From assembly GCA_016709155.1 (NCBI GenBank), contig JADJEI010000001.1, forward strand, positions 1,054,001 to 1,118,000: DNA of 64,000 nt, in the 5' to 3' direction. The notes beneath the pieces are model-generated. The model made no database searches. It worked only from the letters and a program-made list of their open reading frames with translations, and was not told the origin of the DNA. The position numbers and the translations under genes are program-made. This document shows, one piece after another, positions 34,600 through 44,182 of the stretch (its first letter is position 1; every line of letters starts with the position of its first letter). Source of the stretch: Ignavibacteriales bacterium. GTDB lineage: Bacteria; Bacteroidota; Ignavibacteria; Ignavibacteriales; Ignavibacteriaceae.

Positions 34600-35304
34600 C
34601 TACAAAAGAGAAGACGCCTCTCTGTCGAGGAACCAGTCGAGAGTTCCGTCCGTTGGTTTGATATATTCAGCCGGCAAACGTAACTCGTGTTGTTTATTTA
34701 AAATGTTACTAACAACTACTGCCTTGTTTTTTCCGGTCACAATAAATATAATTTTTTTTGAGTTATTAATCACTCTGCCGGTTAAAGTAATTCTCTTTTG
34801 CTTACTTTCAGGGTGAACTGAAAGAGAACATATTTCGTAAGATTTCATCAAGTGAATTTGATCATAAAATATTGATGCGGTATGTCCATCAGAACCAACA
34901 CCGAGCAGAACTAAATCGAAGCGAGGCAAATTATTTATTATCGGCACAATAGATTTTACATCGGCGGAATATTTTTGAACTGCTTCCTGGTAGTCTTTAT
35001 CGCAATAAACGGGATGAACATTTTCGTTTGAAATTTGAATGTGATTCAGCAAAGCCTTTTTAGTCATACCATAATTACTATCAGAACTGTCCACGGACAC
35101 ACATCTTTCATCAACCCAGAAAAAATGTATTTTATTCCATTCAATTTTATTGTTATAATTTTTTGCTAACAATTGGAATATTACATATGGAGTGCTGCCT
35201 CCAGAAAGTGCAATATTAATTTTATTATTATTCTTCAGCGAAGAGGCGATCTCTTCAAATAGAGATGCGGTCAGTTTATCTATATTTTCAAAAATTTTTA
35301 CCAT
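34600..35304 (-). CDS. pgl: 6-phosphogluconolactonase
   Basis: A 234-aa DevB/Pgl-type enzyme hydrolysing 6-phosphogluconolactone in the oxidative pentose phosphate pathway. Conserved patterns: INIALSGGSTPYVIFQLLA near the N-terminus, WNKIHFFWVDERCVS, SNYGMTKKALL, and LVLLGVGSDGHTASIFY, which holds the catalytic His. It follows zwf by 6 bases and precedes tal by about 86 bases, so the chain from glucose-6-phosphate to 6-phosphogluconate is encoded in order. Intact. Confidence 0.93.
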   Translation of the reverse strand: MVKIFENIDKLTASLFEEIASSLKNNNKINIALSGGSTPYVIFQLLAKNYNNKIEWNKIHFFWVDERCVSVDSSDSNYGMTKKALLNHIQISNENVHPVYCDKDYQEAVQKYSADVKSIVPIINNLPRFDLVLLGVGSDGHTASIFYDQIHLMKSYEICSLSVHPESKQKRITLTGRVINNSKKIIFIVTGKNKAVVVSNILNKQHELRLPAEYIKPTDGTLDWFLDREASSLL

Positions 35305-35310
35305 CCCAAA

Positions 35311-36831
35311 TTACAATTCACAGTAAACTCCATCATCAGAAAGATTCTTACAGGGATACCTCCACCCCATACTTGCATCCTCGATTAAGGCATCGGCGTT
35401 CTCCGGTCCCCAGGTACCGGCGGGATATCCAAACAGCGGAACCCTATTATCATTTTTCCAGCATTCAATTAGAGGAGTTAAGAACTTCCAGGCTTCCAAA
35501 ACTTCTTCAGTTCTTGCAAACAAAGTTGAATCGCCTTTCATTGTATCATGAAGCAAGCGTTCATAGGCGGAGGGAATTCTTAAATTAGAAAGATCAGAAT
35601 AGTGAAAATCCATATTAACATTTTTCACTTCGAAGCCTGCTCCGGGTGTTTTCATACCAAATTTAAGCAAGATACCTTCGTCGGGTTGAATTCTGATAAC
35701 AAGCTGGTTACAGTTACGACTGACGTCACTTCGTGAAAATAAAAAATGCGGAGTAGGTTTAAAATGAATCACAACTTCAGTAACCCGCGTTGGTAGTCTC
35801 TTCCCTGTGCGGATATAAAATGGGACTCCTCCCCATCTCCAGTTGTCAATAAAAAATTTTAACGCCACATAAGTTTCCGTAGAAGATTCAGGATTGACAC
35901 CTTCCTCTTCACGATAACCATTGACTAATTCTTTTTTAATATGCGATGAAACGTATTGCCCCCGAATAGATACTTTTTTAACATCATCTATTTTGATCGG
36001 GCGTAGTGATTGAAATACTTTTAAGATTTCGTTTCGTATCGCAATTGGTTCTAACGAGGAGGGTGATTCCATTGCTGTGAGACCTACAACTTGTAATAGG
36101 TGATTTTGAACCATATCACGTAAAGCGCCTGAAGATTCATAATATCCTCCGCGTTTTTCAACTCCAATACTTTCTGCGGATGTTATTTCAACGTGATGAA
36201 TATAATTTCTATTCCAAAGCGGTTCAAAAATTCCGTTTGAAAATCTTGTTACTAATAAATTTTGGACTGTCTCTTTTCCAAGATAATGGTCAATTCTGAA
36301 AATCTGTTCTTCATTCCAGTCTTTAAGAAGTTCATCCTTTAACTTTAATGCTGATTGTAAATCATACCCGAAGGGTTTTTCAATTATTAATCTTTTCCAT
36401 CCGTCATTCTGTTTATTCAATCCAACCTCAGCAAGTTTTTGCGGAATGATACCGTATAAACTTGGAGGGGTTGATAAATAAAATATCGTGTTTCCACTTA
36501 CTTCATTGACTTTCCTGAGTTCGATAATTTTTTTATTCAGCTTTTGATAAGAAGCAGTTTGATTAAACTCGATTGTTGTATAGAATAATTTTTTAATGAA
36601 CTCATCAATTTTCGATTCATCTTCAATTTCTGTGAACTGAAGAATGGCTGCTCTCATATTCGTTCGAAATTCGTTATCGCTAAATTCCGATCTTGATACT
36701 CCCAACAAAGTAAATTTTTCAGGAAGAAGATTCTGAACATACAGCGAATAGATGGCAGGAACCAGCTTTCTCTTTGTGAGGTCGCCTGAAGCTCCGAATA
36801 TAACATAAATATGATTTTCATTTTTGTCCAT
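35311..36831 (-). CDS. zwf: Glucose-6-phosphate 1-dehydrogenase
   Basis: A 506-aa enzyme starting the oxidative pentose phosphate pathway and making NADPH. The nucleotide-binding motif GASGDLTKRKLVPAIY, the IIEKPFGYDLQSA block, and the substrate/catalytic RIDHYLGKE are present, as are WRWGGVPFYIRTGKRL and the C-terminal YPAGTWGPENAD. Length and motif order are standard. It lies between gnd (upstream by about 88 bases) and pgl (6 bases). Intact. Confidence 0.96.
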   Translation of the reverse strand: MDKNENHIYVIFGASGDLTKRKLVPAIYSLYVQNLLPEKFTLLGVSRSEFSDNEFRTNMRAAILQFTEIEDESKIDEFIKKLFYTTIEFNQTASYQKLNKKIIELRKVNEVSGNTIFYLSTPPSLYGIIPQKLAEVGLNKQNDGWKRLIIEKPFGYDLQSALKLKDELLKDWNEEQIFRIDHYLGKETVQNLLVTRFSNGIFEPLWNRNYIHHVEITSAESIGVEKRGGYYESSGALRDMVQNHLLQVVGLTAMESPSSLEPIAIRNEILKVFQSLRPIKIDDVKKVSIRGQYVSSHIKKELVNGYREEEGVNPESSTETYVALKFFIDNWRWGGVPFYIRTGKRLPTRVTEVVIHFKPTPHFLFSRSDVSRNCNQLVIRIQPDEGILLKFGMKTPGAGFEVKNVNMDFHYSDLSNLRIPSAYERLLHDTMKGDSTLFARTEEVLEAWKFLTPLIECWKNDNRVPLFGYPAGTWGPENADALIEDASMGWRYPCKNLSDDGVYCEL

Positions 36832-36919
36832 GTGTTCTCTAATAATTTTATTTTGCCGGTATAAGCAGATAATTGGATTCTTTTAATTAACCGCTTTGCG
36901 AATTTATTGAATCGAATTT

Positions 36920-37816
36920 TTATTTTGTTTTAACTGCATGTCCACCAAATTGATTTCTGAGTGCTGCTAAAACTTTCATAGCAAAAGATTCATCCTGACG
37001 TGATTGAAATCTTGTATAAAGCGAAGCAGTAATAACGTGAGCCGGAACATTAAAATCCATTGCTGTTTGAACAGTCCATCGTCCTTCACCGCTATCCTGA
37101 ACATAATCTTTTAATTGTTCCAGCTTGGGATCGTTTTTAAAAGCATTAACCGCAAGTTCAAGGAGCCAGCTTCTAACAACGCTACCGTACTGCCATGCAT
37201 CGGCAACTTTAGTGATATCAATATTGAAGGGAGACTTTTGAAGTATTTCAAAACCTTCAGCATAAGATTGCATCATTCCATATTCAATTCCGTTATGCAC
37301 CATTTTAACAAGATGCCCTGTACCGGATTCACCGCAATAGACATAACCATTTTCCGGTGCTAAAGATTTAAAGATAGGTTCAACGAAGTCCGCTGATTTT
37401 TTATCACCGCCATACATAAGGCAGTAGCCATTTTGTAATCCCCATACACCACCGCTTGTTCCGCAGTCGAGATAGTGAATTCCTTTATCGGAAATTCTTT
37501 TTCCGCGTGCTTGCGTATCGCGCCAGAAGGAATTTCCGCCGTCAATTATAATATCATCTTTTTTCAACATTGGAAGCAATGCTTCAATGTTTTCGTCAAC
37601 AGGTTTGCCCGATGGAACCATTAACCAGACTATTTTTTTTCCATCAAGTTTACTTACTAAATCGAGAATAGAAGTTGATGCGATTGCGCCTAATTTTTGT
37701 GCTTCAATAATTTTATCCATCGAGCGATTGTAAACCACTACCTGATGCCCTTGATTGATTAAACGATGAACCATGTTCATTCCCATTTTGCCGAGACCGA
37801 TAAAGCCAAGTTTCAT
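36920..37816 (-). CDS. gnd: 6-phosphogluconate dehydrogenase, decarboxylating (short form)
   Basis: A 298-aa enzyme converting 6-phosphogluconate to ribulose-5-phosphate with CO2 release. N-terminal Rossmann motif GFIGLGKMGMNMVHRL; active-site DCGTSGGVWGLQNGYCLM, KMVHNGIEYGMMQSYAEGFE and the C-terminal GEGRWTVQTAMDFNVP. At 298 aa it is the short GndA/YqeC-like type (about 300 aa), not the 470-aa E. coli form; that class often prefers NAD+. First gene of the pentose phosphate cluster. The promoter should lie in the 120 bases upstream, although none was placed. Confidence 0.94.
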   Translation of the reverse strand: MKLGFIGLGKMGMNMVHRLINQGHQVVVYNRSMDKIIEAQKLGAIASTSILDLVSKLDGKKIVWLMVPSGKPVDENIEALLPMLKKDDIIIDGGNSFWRDTQARGKRISDKGIHYLDCGTSGGVWGLQNGYCLMYGGDKKSADFVEPIFKSLAPENGYVYCGESGTGHLVKMVHNGIEYGMMQSYAEGFEILQKSPFNIDITKVADAWQYGSVVRSWLLELAVNAFKNDPKLEQLKDYVQDSGEGRWTVQTAMDFNVPAHVITASLYTRFQSRQDESFAMKVLAALRNQFGGHAVKTK

Positions 37817-37935
37817 ATATTCTCCATTGATTTTTTTAACATATTATATATTAGTTCCGAACACTTTAAGTAAGTGACAAAGTATTTGTGAAATATTTCC
37901 AGAATTAATGATGCAACAGAACTTCAGAGTAACCA

Positions 37936-39064
37936 CTACCTTATAATAAAAACTATTATCAGAATTGAAACAAACACATAATTTATAGTGCGTGCTGTCT
38001 TCATACTTCTGACTTTTAGCCTACCCCATAGTTTAGCACATGCTATCATTATCAATATAAGAAATATTGTCCCAAGTGCACTTTCTGCCACTCCCAAAGA
38101 ATTTCCGAAAATATTTTCTAAACTTTTACCAGCAAACAATTGCAGATAAATGAACTGCAAGTGCAGCCAGTAGATTAGCAATGATTCCCTGCTTGCATAA
38201 TAAATAAATTTTAATTTCACCGATTTTTTGCGTGACGAACCAGCAGGATGACAGCAATGCCAATACATAACCCAATCTCAAAATAAAAAATATTGGGTTT
38301 GGCGAAAGCGAGTTGATTGATTCGGGCAGAATTCCTGATAAAAGTATATGACCGAAAAGTATGAAAATCATTCCGAGTAGCAGTATTCTTTTGATCAGAA
38401 TATTTTGTTCACCGTTTTCCTCGCCTTCGACAAAATATTTACCTGCAATCACTCCGCTAAAAATGAACCCCATCCATGGAAAAATCGGAAACAGAGATCC
38501 GTTTTTCTGATTAAAGTAATTAGCTAACGGTAATGGTAGAAATTCAGCAAAATTTATTTGCCAAATTATAGGAGCGGCAATTGTAGTTATTAAAGTAAGG
38601 ATTAAAATTGTTATGATGAACAACCGGTTATTCTTTATAATAATTCTAAGTAGTAAAAGTAAAAACAACCCTACCGCAATACATTGCAGTACATCAACAT
38701 TTGAAAATACAATCCAACCAGTGTAATCAATCTGTTGAATAAAATCTTTGAGAGAATAAAATGGAAGATGCAGAAAATATCCTATAATAAGTATTTCAAC
38801 TATGCGCTTAATTCTTTTGTAAAAAACATCTCCAAACTTTCTAAGCTCATCAACTTTATTATTGACTGAAATATAAAATGCAAATCCAGAAACGAAAAGA
38901 AATGAAGGTGCGACAAGTCCATTAATAAAATTTAGAATTTGAAACCAACCTTGTTCCCTGACATCGCTGATAAGAACTGCGTTAAACACATGAACTTCAA
39001 TCATCACAATGATTGCAAGTCCTCTTAACAAATCAATTGATTCAAATCTTACTTTTCCCTTCAT
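37936..39064 (-). CDS. Membrane acyltransferase, HGSNAT/DUF1624-like (frameshifted)
   Basis: About 375 aa once repaired. The N-terminus ESIDLLRGLAIIVMIEVHVF is the signature of the heparan-alpha-glucosaminide N-acetyltransferase catalytic family; LVAPSFLFVSGFAFYIS follows, and about ten hydrophobic helices are present. One extra base in the T4 run near plus 38209-38212 breaks reading; removing it joins GEIKI to KFIYYASRESLLIYWLHLQF and a normal hydrophobic C-terminus ending at 37936. Such proteins transfer acyl groups to envelope sugars or lipids. It starts 8 bases after the stop of the flavoprotein-polyferredoxin gene, so they may be coexpressed. The acceptor is unknown. Confidence 0.72.
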
Positions 39065-39072
39065 AATTTACT

Positions 39073-41562
39073 TTATAGCCCGCTGCCCCAATTAGCAGAT
39101 TTATTACTCAAATCAATCTTTATATCCTTATATAATTTATTGTTTACATCCACCTTGGGCAATTCACCAAGTGATAAAACTTGTGTTGGGCAATTAACAA
39201 CGCAAGCAGAACAACGTACACATTCAACATCATTCATCGGAATACCCTTGTTGGCATAGTTCATTACATCAATGCCCATGTGACAAACTTTTGTACAGAT
39301 GTTACATGAAATACATTTTTTCTTTTCAGATAAAATTCTATAACGTGAAAAACGATTTACTATATGCATCCACGCTGCAAGCGGACAGCCAAATCTACAC
39401 CACACTCTTCCACTTAAAAAGAAATAAACACCCACACCAAGTACGCCGGCAAATATCACATCAATTCCAATGTAATAAATATTGTGAAGTATATCCGCAG
39501 TGTAAGAAATTTTTTCGTTTATAATTGGAATATTAAAATCATATAAGCCGCTTAACAATTTTAACCCGGTTACAACGAATGCAGCCAGCAAAGCCCACTG
39601 ACCAAAGTTTTCCCACTTCTTTGCTTTGGGCCCATGCAACGCAAGTGTTCTATACTCATCACCTAAAGTTTCTGCAAGCGCGCCGCAGGAACAAATCCAT
39701 CCGCAATAAGCGCCTTTACCCCAGCGATAAACAATGTATGGAATTATGATGAAAGTTTGAACAAGGCTATAAATCAACCAAAAGGTTGTAATGCTTGAAC
39801 CAAATAAATTGGGCATGAACAAGGGCCAGGCTAAAATAAATCCATAAGAGTGCCAGTAGCTTTCACCGGGAAAAATTTGGGTAAGAATAAATCCATTGCT
39901 GCTTCCAAGTGCACCGATTTTCCCGAGGAAGGGGAAAACAATTTCCGGGAAAATGAAAAGTGGCAATGCTTGAATTAGAATTAATGTCCATGTTTGCAAT
40001 TTAATATAACGGGTTGGTTTCATTTTTATTCTTCTTAATCCAAAGAGAAGAATAGTGAGCGAATAAAATCCAGTGTACCAAAAAGATTGCGGCTTATTTA
40101 AAAACTCAATTCCAAAATATCTTCCGCCAAAAAAAACAATTGCAAAGAAAACTCCAACAGTGATAAAATAGAAATACTTAAATGTTTGCCAGTTTAATTT
40201 TATTTGCGGAAGGTAGTCTTTTAAAAATTTATAAAGTAAGTAAAATCCAAGAAGAGTAAATCCAATCAATGATATATATGCAACGAATGCATTAAAATAT
40301 TTTGTAAAACTCCAAACTTTTATTTTATCGGAAAAAATTGTTTGAAGAATTAAAATTGGAAGTGCGGCAAAATTACTCCAGAACTGAGGATTGAAAAGAT
40401 TTGAAAAAACATCAGACCATGAGTTCACCTTTCCAAAAAAATGATCAAAAAGATCAGCACTGCTTTTGCCGAAATACATAACACCGGCAAAAAGCATCAG
40501 TAAAGCAAATTGCATTTTTGCTGTAAGTGAAAGTTCCCCCTCCATTTGAATTTTTGACCGCTTGAAGAAATCTAATGGAAGCTCTTTGCCTATCATTGTG
40601 AAGACCATCGAGTTATCAATTTCAACTACGTTTTTATTTTTATCAACAAGAACAACTTTATCGTCTTTGATTTCTTTTACTTCTGACTCCATCATCAATT
40701 TCAACTTACCATCGCTAACGAGTTTGTTTAACTTTTCAACATTGCCCTCTTTCGGCCGTGAAAAAGCCGGTTTGCGGTAAGAAATTGTCGTTGATTTTGC
40801 ATGCTCAGCAACAGCGATTGTGGTTTCTAATGCTGTATCTCCGCCGCCAACAATTAGCACATCCTGTCCTTTAGTATCAGCAGGATCAAACAATCTGTTA
40901 AAAACTTTAGGAAGATTTTCACCGTGAACTTTTAGCATTCTTGAGTTGCCGGATTTTCCAATACCAAGTATTACACGAAGTGCTTTGTATGTTTCTTTTT
41001 TTGTAACAAGCTCAAAATGATCGCCAACTTTATTAATTGTTTCAACCATCACACCTTCTGCCACAGGCAGATTTTTATTTTTGATTTGGGAATAAAGTTC
41101 TTCTAATAAAGATTCTTTTGTGCCTTCATTGATTATAAGGTCAGCTTTCTGTTTATACTCAACAGGCTCTGCAAAAATTGGTTTGCCTTTAGGGAAGTTT
41201 ATGATTGTATTGTACTTCTGCGATGATTCAAGAATTTTAAAATTGATATTCTGTTTCTGTGCCTCTAATCCGGCTGAAATTCCAGCGGGCCCGGCACCAA
41301 CAATAATCACATCGTAAATATCTTTTTGAGTATTTGATGATTTTAATTTTTTAAAGTCTTCGGTATTAATAATATGTTGGACAACTTTTTGTCCATTTTC
41401 AGCAGCAAGTTTTAAAAGCGGGATGCCGGTAAGATCGCCGGTTACAAAAATTCCTTTTACAGTTGTTTCGCCAGTGTCATCAATTTTAGGATAGCGTTCT
41501 ACTTCTCCAACGGGAACATCTTTTTGAAGCCAGTTGAAATATTTAGATAGAATAGAACTCAT
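39073..41562 (-). CDS. Flavoprotein-polyferredoxin fusion with membrane domain
   Basis: An 829-aa fusion. The N-terminal third is a thioredoxin-reductase-like flavoprotein: FAD site VIIVGAGPAGISAG and NAD(P) site VLIVGGGDTALETT; it lacks the redox CxxC and resembles the YpdA/ferredoxin-reductase branch. The middle is a block of about 8 membrane helices (residues 350-690) containing CGWICSCG. The C-terminal part has VWCRFGCPLAAW and two ferredoxin-type clusters, CISCNICTKVC and CVRCSACVVNC. It would link NAD(P)H to an iron-sulfur chain at the membrane; direction and partner are unknown. ATG 41562 is chosen over the GTG 15 bases upstream because AAAGGA precedes it. A related thioredoxin-like lipoprotein gene lies divergently. 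Confidence 0.87.
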   Translation of the reverse strand: MSSILSKYFNWLQKDVPVGEVERYPKIDDTGETTVKGIFVTGDLTGIPLLKLAAENGQKVVQHIINTEDFKKLKSSNTQKDIYDVIIVGAGPAGISAGLEAQKQNINFKILESSQKYNTIINFPKGKPIFAEPVEYKQKADLIINEGTKESLLEELYSQIKNKNLPVAEGVMVETINKVGDHFELVTKKETYKALRVILGIGKSGNSRMLKVHGENLPKVFNRLFDPADTKGQDVLIVGGGDTALETTIAVAEHAKSTTISYRKPAFSRPKEGNVEKLNKLVSDGKLKLMMESEVKEIKDDKVVLVDKNKNVVEIDNSMVFTMIGKELPLDFFKRSKIQMEGELSLTAKMQFALLMLFAGVMYFGKSSADLFDHFFGKVNSWSDVFSNLFNPQFWSNFAALPILILQTIFSDKIKVWSFTKYFNAFVAYISLIGFTLLGFYLLYKFLKDYLPQIKLNWQTFKYFYFITVGVFFAIVFFGGRYFGIEFLNKPQSFWYTGFYSLTILLFGLRRIKMKPTRYIKLQTWTLILIQALPLFIFPEIVFPFLGKIGALGSSNGFILTQIFPGESYWHSYGFILAWPLFMPNLFGSSITTFWLIYSLVQTFIIIPYIVYRWGKGAYCGWICSCGALAETLGDEYRTLALHGPKAKKWENFGQWALLAAFVVTGLKLLSGLYDFNIPIINEKISYTADILHNIYYIGIDVIFAGVLGVGVYFFLSGRVWCRFGCPLAAWMHIVNRFSRYRILSEKKKCISCNICTKVCHMGIDVMNYANKGIPMNDVECVRCSACVVNCPTQVLSLGELPKVDVNNKLYKDIKIDLSNKSANWGSGL

Positions 41563-41713
41563 TACTGATCCTTTCACAAATATTGAATTATTTCAGATGA
41601 AATCTAAAATGATTGAGGATAAATTATTTTTATATTTAAGTGAATCTAAGTTCAAACTTTTGAATCTAAAATATTGTCAATTATTTAACACTAATAAAAT
41701 AAAGAATATAAAT

Positions 41714-42178
41714 ATGAATAATTACAAATCGCTGATAGTATTTTTTTTATTTCTCACAGGCTTTTTAAATTCTGGCTGCGGAAATACCGGATCAACTGAT
41801 TCATTGGATTGGCATACAAATCTTGAAGAAGCAATTCAAATAGCTCAAACTGAGAATAAAACTATTCTGGTGAACTTCACGGGTTCAGATTGGTGTCAGT
41901 GGTGTAAAAAACTTAGTGCAGAAGTTTTTACGCAAAGTGATTTTGAAAAATATGCAAATGAAAATTTAGTCCTGGTCAAATTAGATTTTCCAAGATCGAT
42001 TGAACAGACTGTTGAAACAAAAATGTATAACAATAATTTAGCTCAACGTTTTGGCGTTAGAGGATTTCCGACAATTATACTTTTGAACAGCTCAGGAAAT
42101 TTAATTAATACAACCGGTTATCAACCTGGTGGTGGTGCCGCTTATGTGCAGCATTTAAGATCATTGATAGGATCATAA
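41714..42178 (+). CDS. Thioredoxin-fold lipoprotein
   Basis: A 154-aa protein. The signal peptide MNNYKSLIVFFLFLTGFLN ends at SGC, a plausible lipobox, so it is probably a lipoprotein facing the periplasm. A thioredoxin-like domain follows with the redox motif WCQWCKK and the cis-proline loop RGFPTIILL. WCxWCK-type proteins act in disulfide exchange or cytochrome maturation. ATG 41714 was chosen because it begins the signal peptide; a longer upstream reading has no such feature. It is divergent from the flavoprotein gene, which might reduce it, and ends in a bidirectional terminator. Confidence 0.85.
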   Translation: MNNYKSLIVFFLFLTGFLNSGCGNTGSTDSLDWHTNLEEAIQIAQTENKTILVNFTGSDWCQWCKKLSAEVFTQSDFEKYANENLVLVKLDFPRSIEQTVETKMYNNNLAQRFGVRGFPTIILLNSSGNLINTTGYQPGGGAAYVQHLRSLIGS

Positions 42179-42187
42179 TTGGAAAGA

Positions 42188-42227
42188 GGAGTAAGCTAAA
42201 GATTAATCTCTCATTTTAGCTTACTCC
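42188..42227. terminator. Bidirectional terminator between thioredoxin and trans-sulfuration genes
   Basis: A perfect 13-bp inverted repeat, GGAGTAAGCTAAA (42188-42200) with its complement at 42215-42227 and a 14-base loop. It sits between converging genes, 9 bases after one stop and 7 from the other. Short T-rich tails follow on both strands. Confidence 0.85.
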
Positions 42228-42233
42228 ATCCTT

Positions 42234-43442
42234 TTAGCTTTTTATCATACCAACTTTTATCAGCGAGTTTTTGATTCGTTCAAAAGTGCGTTCAATATTA
42301 TTATCCAACCCGATAGAGAATCGAATAAGTCCCTCACTAAGTCCCATACTTGCTTGCTCTTCTTTGGGTATTTCAGAAGAAGTACTTGAGCCGGGTGAAC
42401 TAAATAATGTTTTAAAATAACCGAGACTAACGGCAAGATATCCCACTGATTCTTTTTGCATCGCTTCCATCAACTCATCAGCTTTTTCGATTGTACCGGC
42501 ATCAAAAGCCAGCATACCACTGTAACCGAATCCTTCGTTCATCAAATTATTCATTAATTGATAACCGCTGTGTGACGGCAGCCCGGGGTAAAAAACTTTT
42601 ATCCCAATCTTTTCTAAATTTTCTGCGATAAACATTGCATTCTCAGAATGTTTCTTCATTCTGATATGAAGCGAATGCAAATTTTTCAAAATACTTGCAG
42701 CGCGGTAACTATCAAGAACAGGACCGAGCAGCATTGACGCACCTGAATTTATATCAGTCAATTGGTTGATAAATTCTTTGGAAGAACAGATACAGCCGGC
42801 AACGCAATCACTTGTCCCATTAATATATTTCGTCAATGAGTGAATAACTATATCAGCTCCCAATTGAATTGGCGAAATCACCATAGGGCTAAAAGTGTTA
42901 TCAACAACCAGATTGAGATTATTTTGTTTGGTGACTTCGGAAAGTTTTGGAATGTCCGCAATTTCTAAAAGCGGGTTGCTTATAGATTCGCAGTATATCA
43001 TTTTTGTTTTCGAATTGATTAAATTTTTAACAGCATTAATATTACCGGTGTCAACAAAATGAACCTTTATCCCCACCTTCGGAAGAAAGTTTTTGAAAAA
43101 AGCATAAGTTCCACCGTAAATCGTTCTGCTGGAAATTATTTCATCACCGCTGCTGCAAATTTGAAGCACTGCACAACTAATAGCAGACATACCGGAGGCT
43201 GTTACAATTGCCGATTCACTTCCTTCAAGCTTTGCGAGTGCTTCTGAAAGGTGTTTGTTAGTAGGGTTCCAATGCCGTGAATACAAAAAACATCCTTCAA
43301 TTTCATGATCGAAAAGATCTTTCATTGTTTTTGGATTTAAAAAAGTATAAGTTGAAGAATCAGTTACTGACGGATTTACATCTCCATATTCTCCAAAGAC
43401 AAGGTAGTCTTGTATTTCACTGCAGGGATCAAATTTATGCAT
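42234..43442 (-). CDS. PLP-dependent trans-sulfuration enzyme (Cys/Met metabolism family)
   Basis: A 402-aa enzyme of the cystathionine gamma-synthase/methionine gamma-lyase fold. It shows YSRHWNPTNKHLSEALAKLEG, IYGGTYAFFKNFLPK, VDNTFSPMVISPIQLGADIV and the PLP lysine in HSLTKYINGTSDCVAG; the C-terminal RFSIGLDNNIERTFE is typical. Methionine gamma-lyase and cystathionine enzymes cannot be told apart by eye, although the Lrp-type gene 36 bases upstream favours an amino-acid catabolic lyase. Intact; both genes probably form one operon. Confidence 0.88.
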   Translation of the reverse strand: MHKFDPCSEIQDYLVFGEYGDVNPSVTDSSTYTFLNPKTMKDLFDHEIEGCFLYSRHWNPTNKHLSEALAKLEGSESAIVTASGMSAISCAVLQICSSGDEIISSRTIYGGTYAFFKNFLPKVGIKVHFVDTGNINAVKNLINSKTKMIYCESISNPLLEIADIPKLSEVTKQNNLNLVVDNTFSPMVISPIQLGADIVIHSLTKYINGTSDCVAGCICSSKEFINQLTDINSGASMLLGPVLDSYRAASILKNLHSLHIRMKKHSENAMFIAENLEKIGIKVFYPGLPSHSGYQLMNNLMNEGFGYSGMLAFDAGTIEKADELMEAMQKESVGYLAVSLGYFKTLFSSPGSSTSSEIPKEEQASMGLSEGLIRFSIGLDNNIERTFERIKNSLIKVGMIKS

Positions 43443-43477
43443 GGGATTTTCTCCTTCTTTATTAAAATGATTTTTAA

Positions 43478-43957
43478 TTATAGTTCGTCTGTGTTATCAA
43501 TTGGAATTTTTGTGCTTTGTTTAAAGGCTGATAAAATGAAAGTTGTATTCACTCTGCTGACACCTTTAATTTTTGTCAACTTTTCCAAAATAAATTTTTC
43601 ATAATCAGGAATGTTTTTCACTACAACTTTCAGTAAAAAATCTTCTTTCCCGGTAACATGAAAACATTCAAGAACTTCTTCTAATTTATTTATCTCTTTT
43701 ACGAACAGATTAATTGTGGGAAGTTGATGCTGAACTAATGAGACAGAAACCATTGCAAAAGTTTCTCTGCCAACTTTTTGCGGATTTACTAACGCGACAT
43801 ATTTTTCAATTACACCGGAGTTTTCAAGCCGCTTTACCCGCTCGAGCATTGCCGGCGGTGATATACCAACTTTGGAAGCAAGTTCAACATTGGTAATTCT
43901 TGCATCAGTCTGTAAAATTTCAAGAATCTTTCTATCAGTTACATTCAGTTTTAACAT
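43478..43957 (-). CDS. Lrp/AsnC-family transcriptional regulator
   Basis: A 159-aa regulator: the N-terminal winged helix with RKILEILQTDARITNVELA and KVGISPPAMLERVKRLENSGVI, then the RAM ligand-binding domain (HVTGKEDFLLKVVVKNI, then a FILEKLTKIKGVSRVNTTF end). Such proteins sense amino acids and regulate neighbouring metabolic genes. It lies just upstream of the trans-sulfuration gene on the same strand and probably controls it and itself. Intact. Confidence 0.93.
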   Translation of the reverse strand: MLKLNVTDRKILEILQTDARITNVELASKVGISPPAMLERVKRLENSGVIEKYVALVNPQKVGRETFAMVSVSLVQHQLPTINLFVKEINKLEEVLECFHVTGKEDFLLKVVVKNIPDYEKFILEKLTKIKGVSRVNTTFILSAFKQSTKIPIDNTDEL

Positions 43958-44182
43958 GAAACAATTCCGAATAAATATTATAAAAATTTATTTCAAATAT
44001 ACTGGTAAATCTACCATAAGCAAACTATAATTATACTTTTATCTTATTATTCCTAATATTATTCTGCTAATATTGATAAATACTTAATCATTGATAATGA
44101 ATTTCCTTTTAGCATTTAAACCAAATTAAGTACTCTTTACTATTTTGTAAACAAACATTTAAAAATTATTTATGAATATCTT

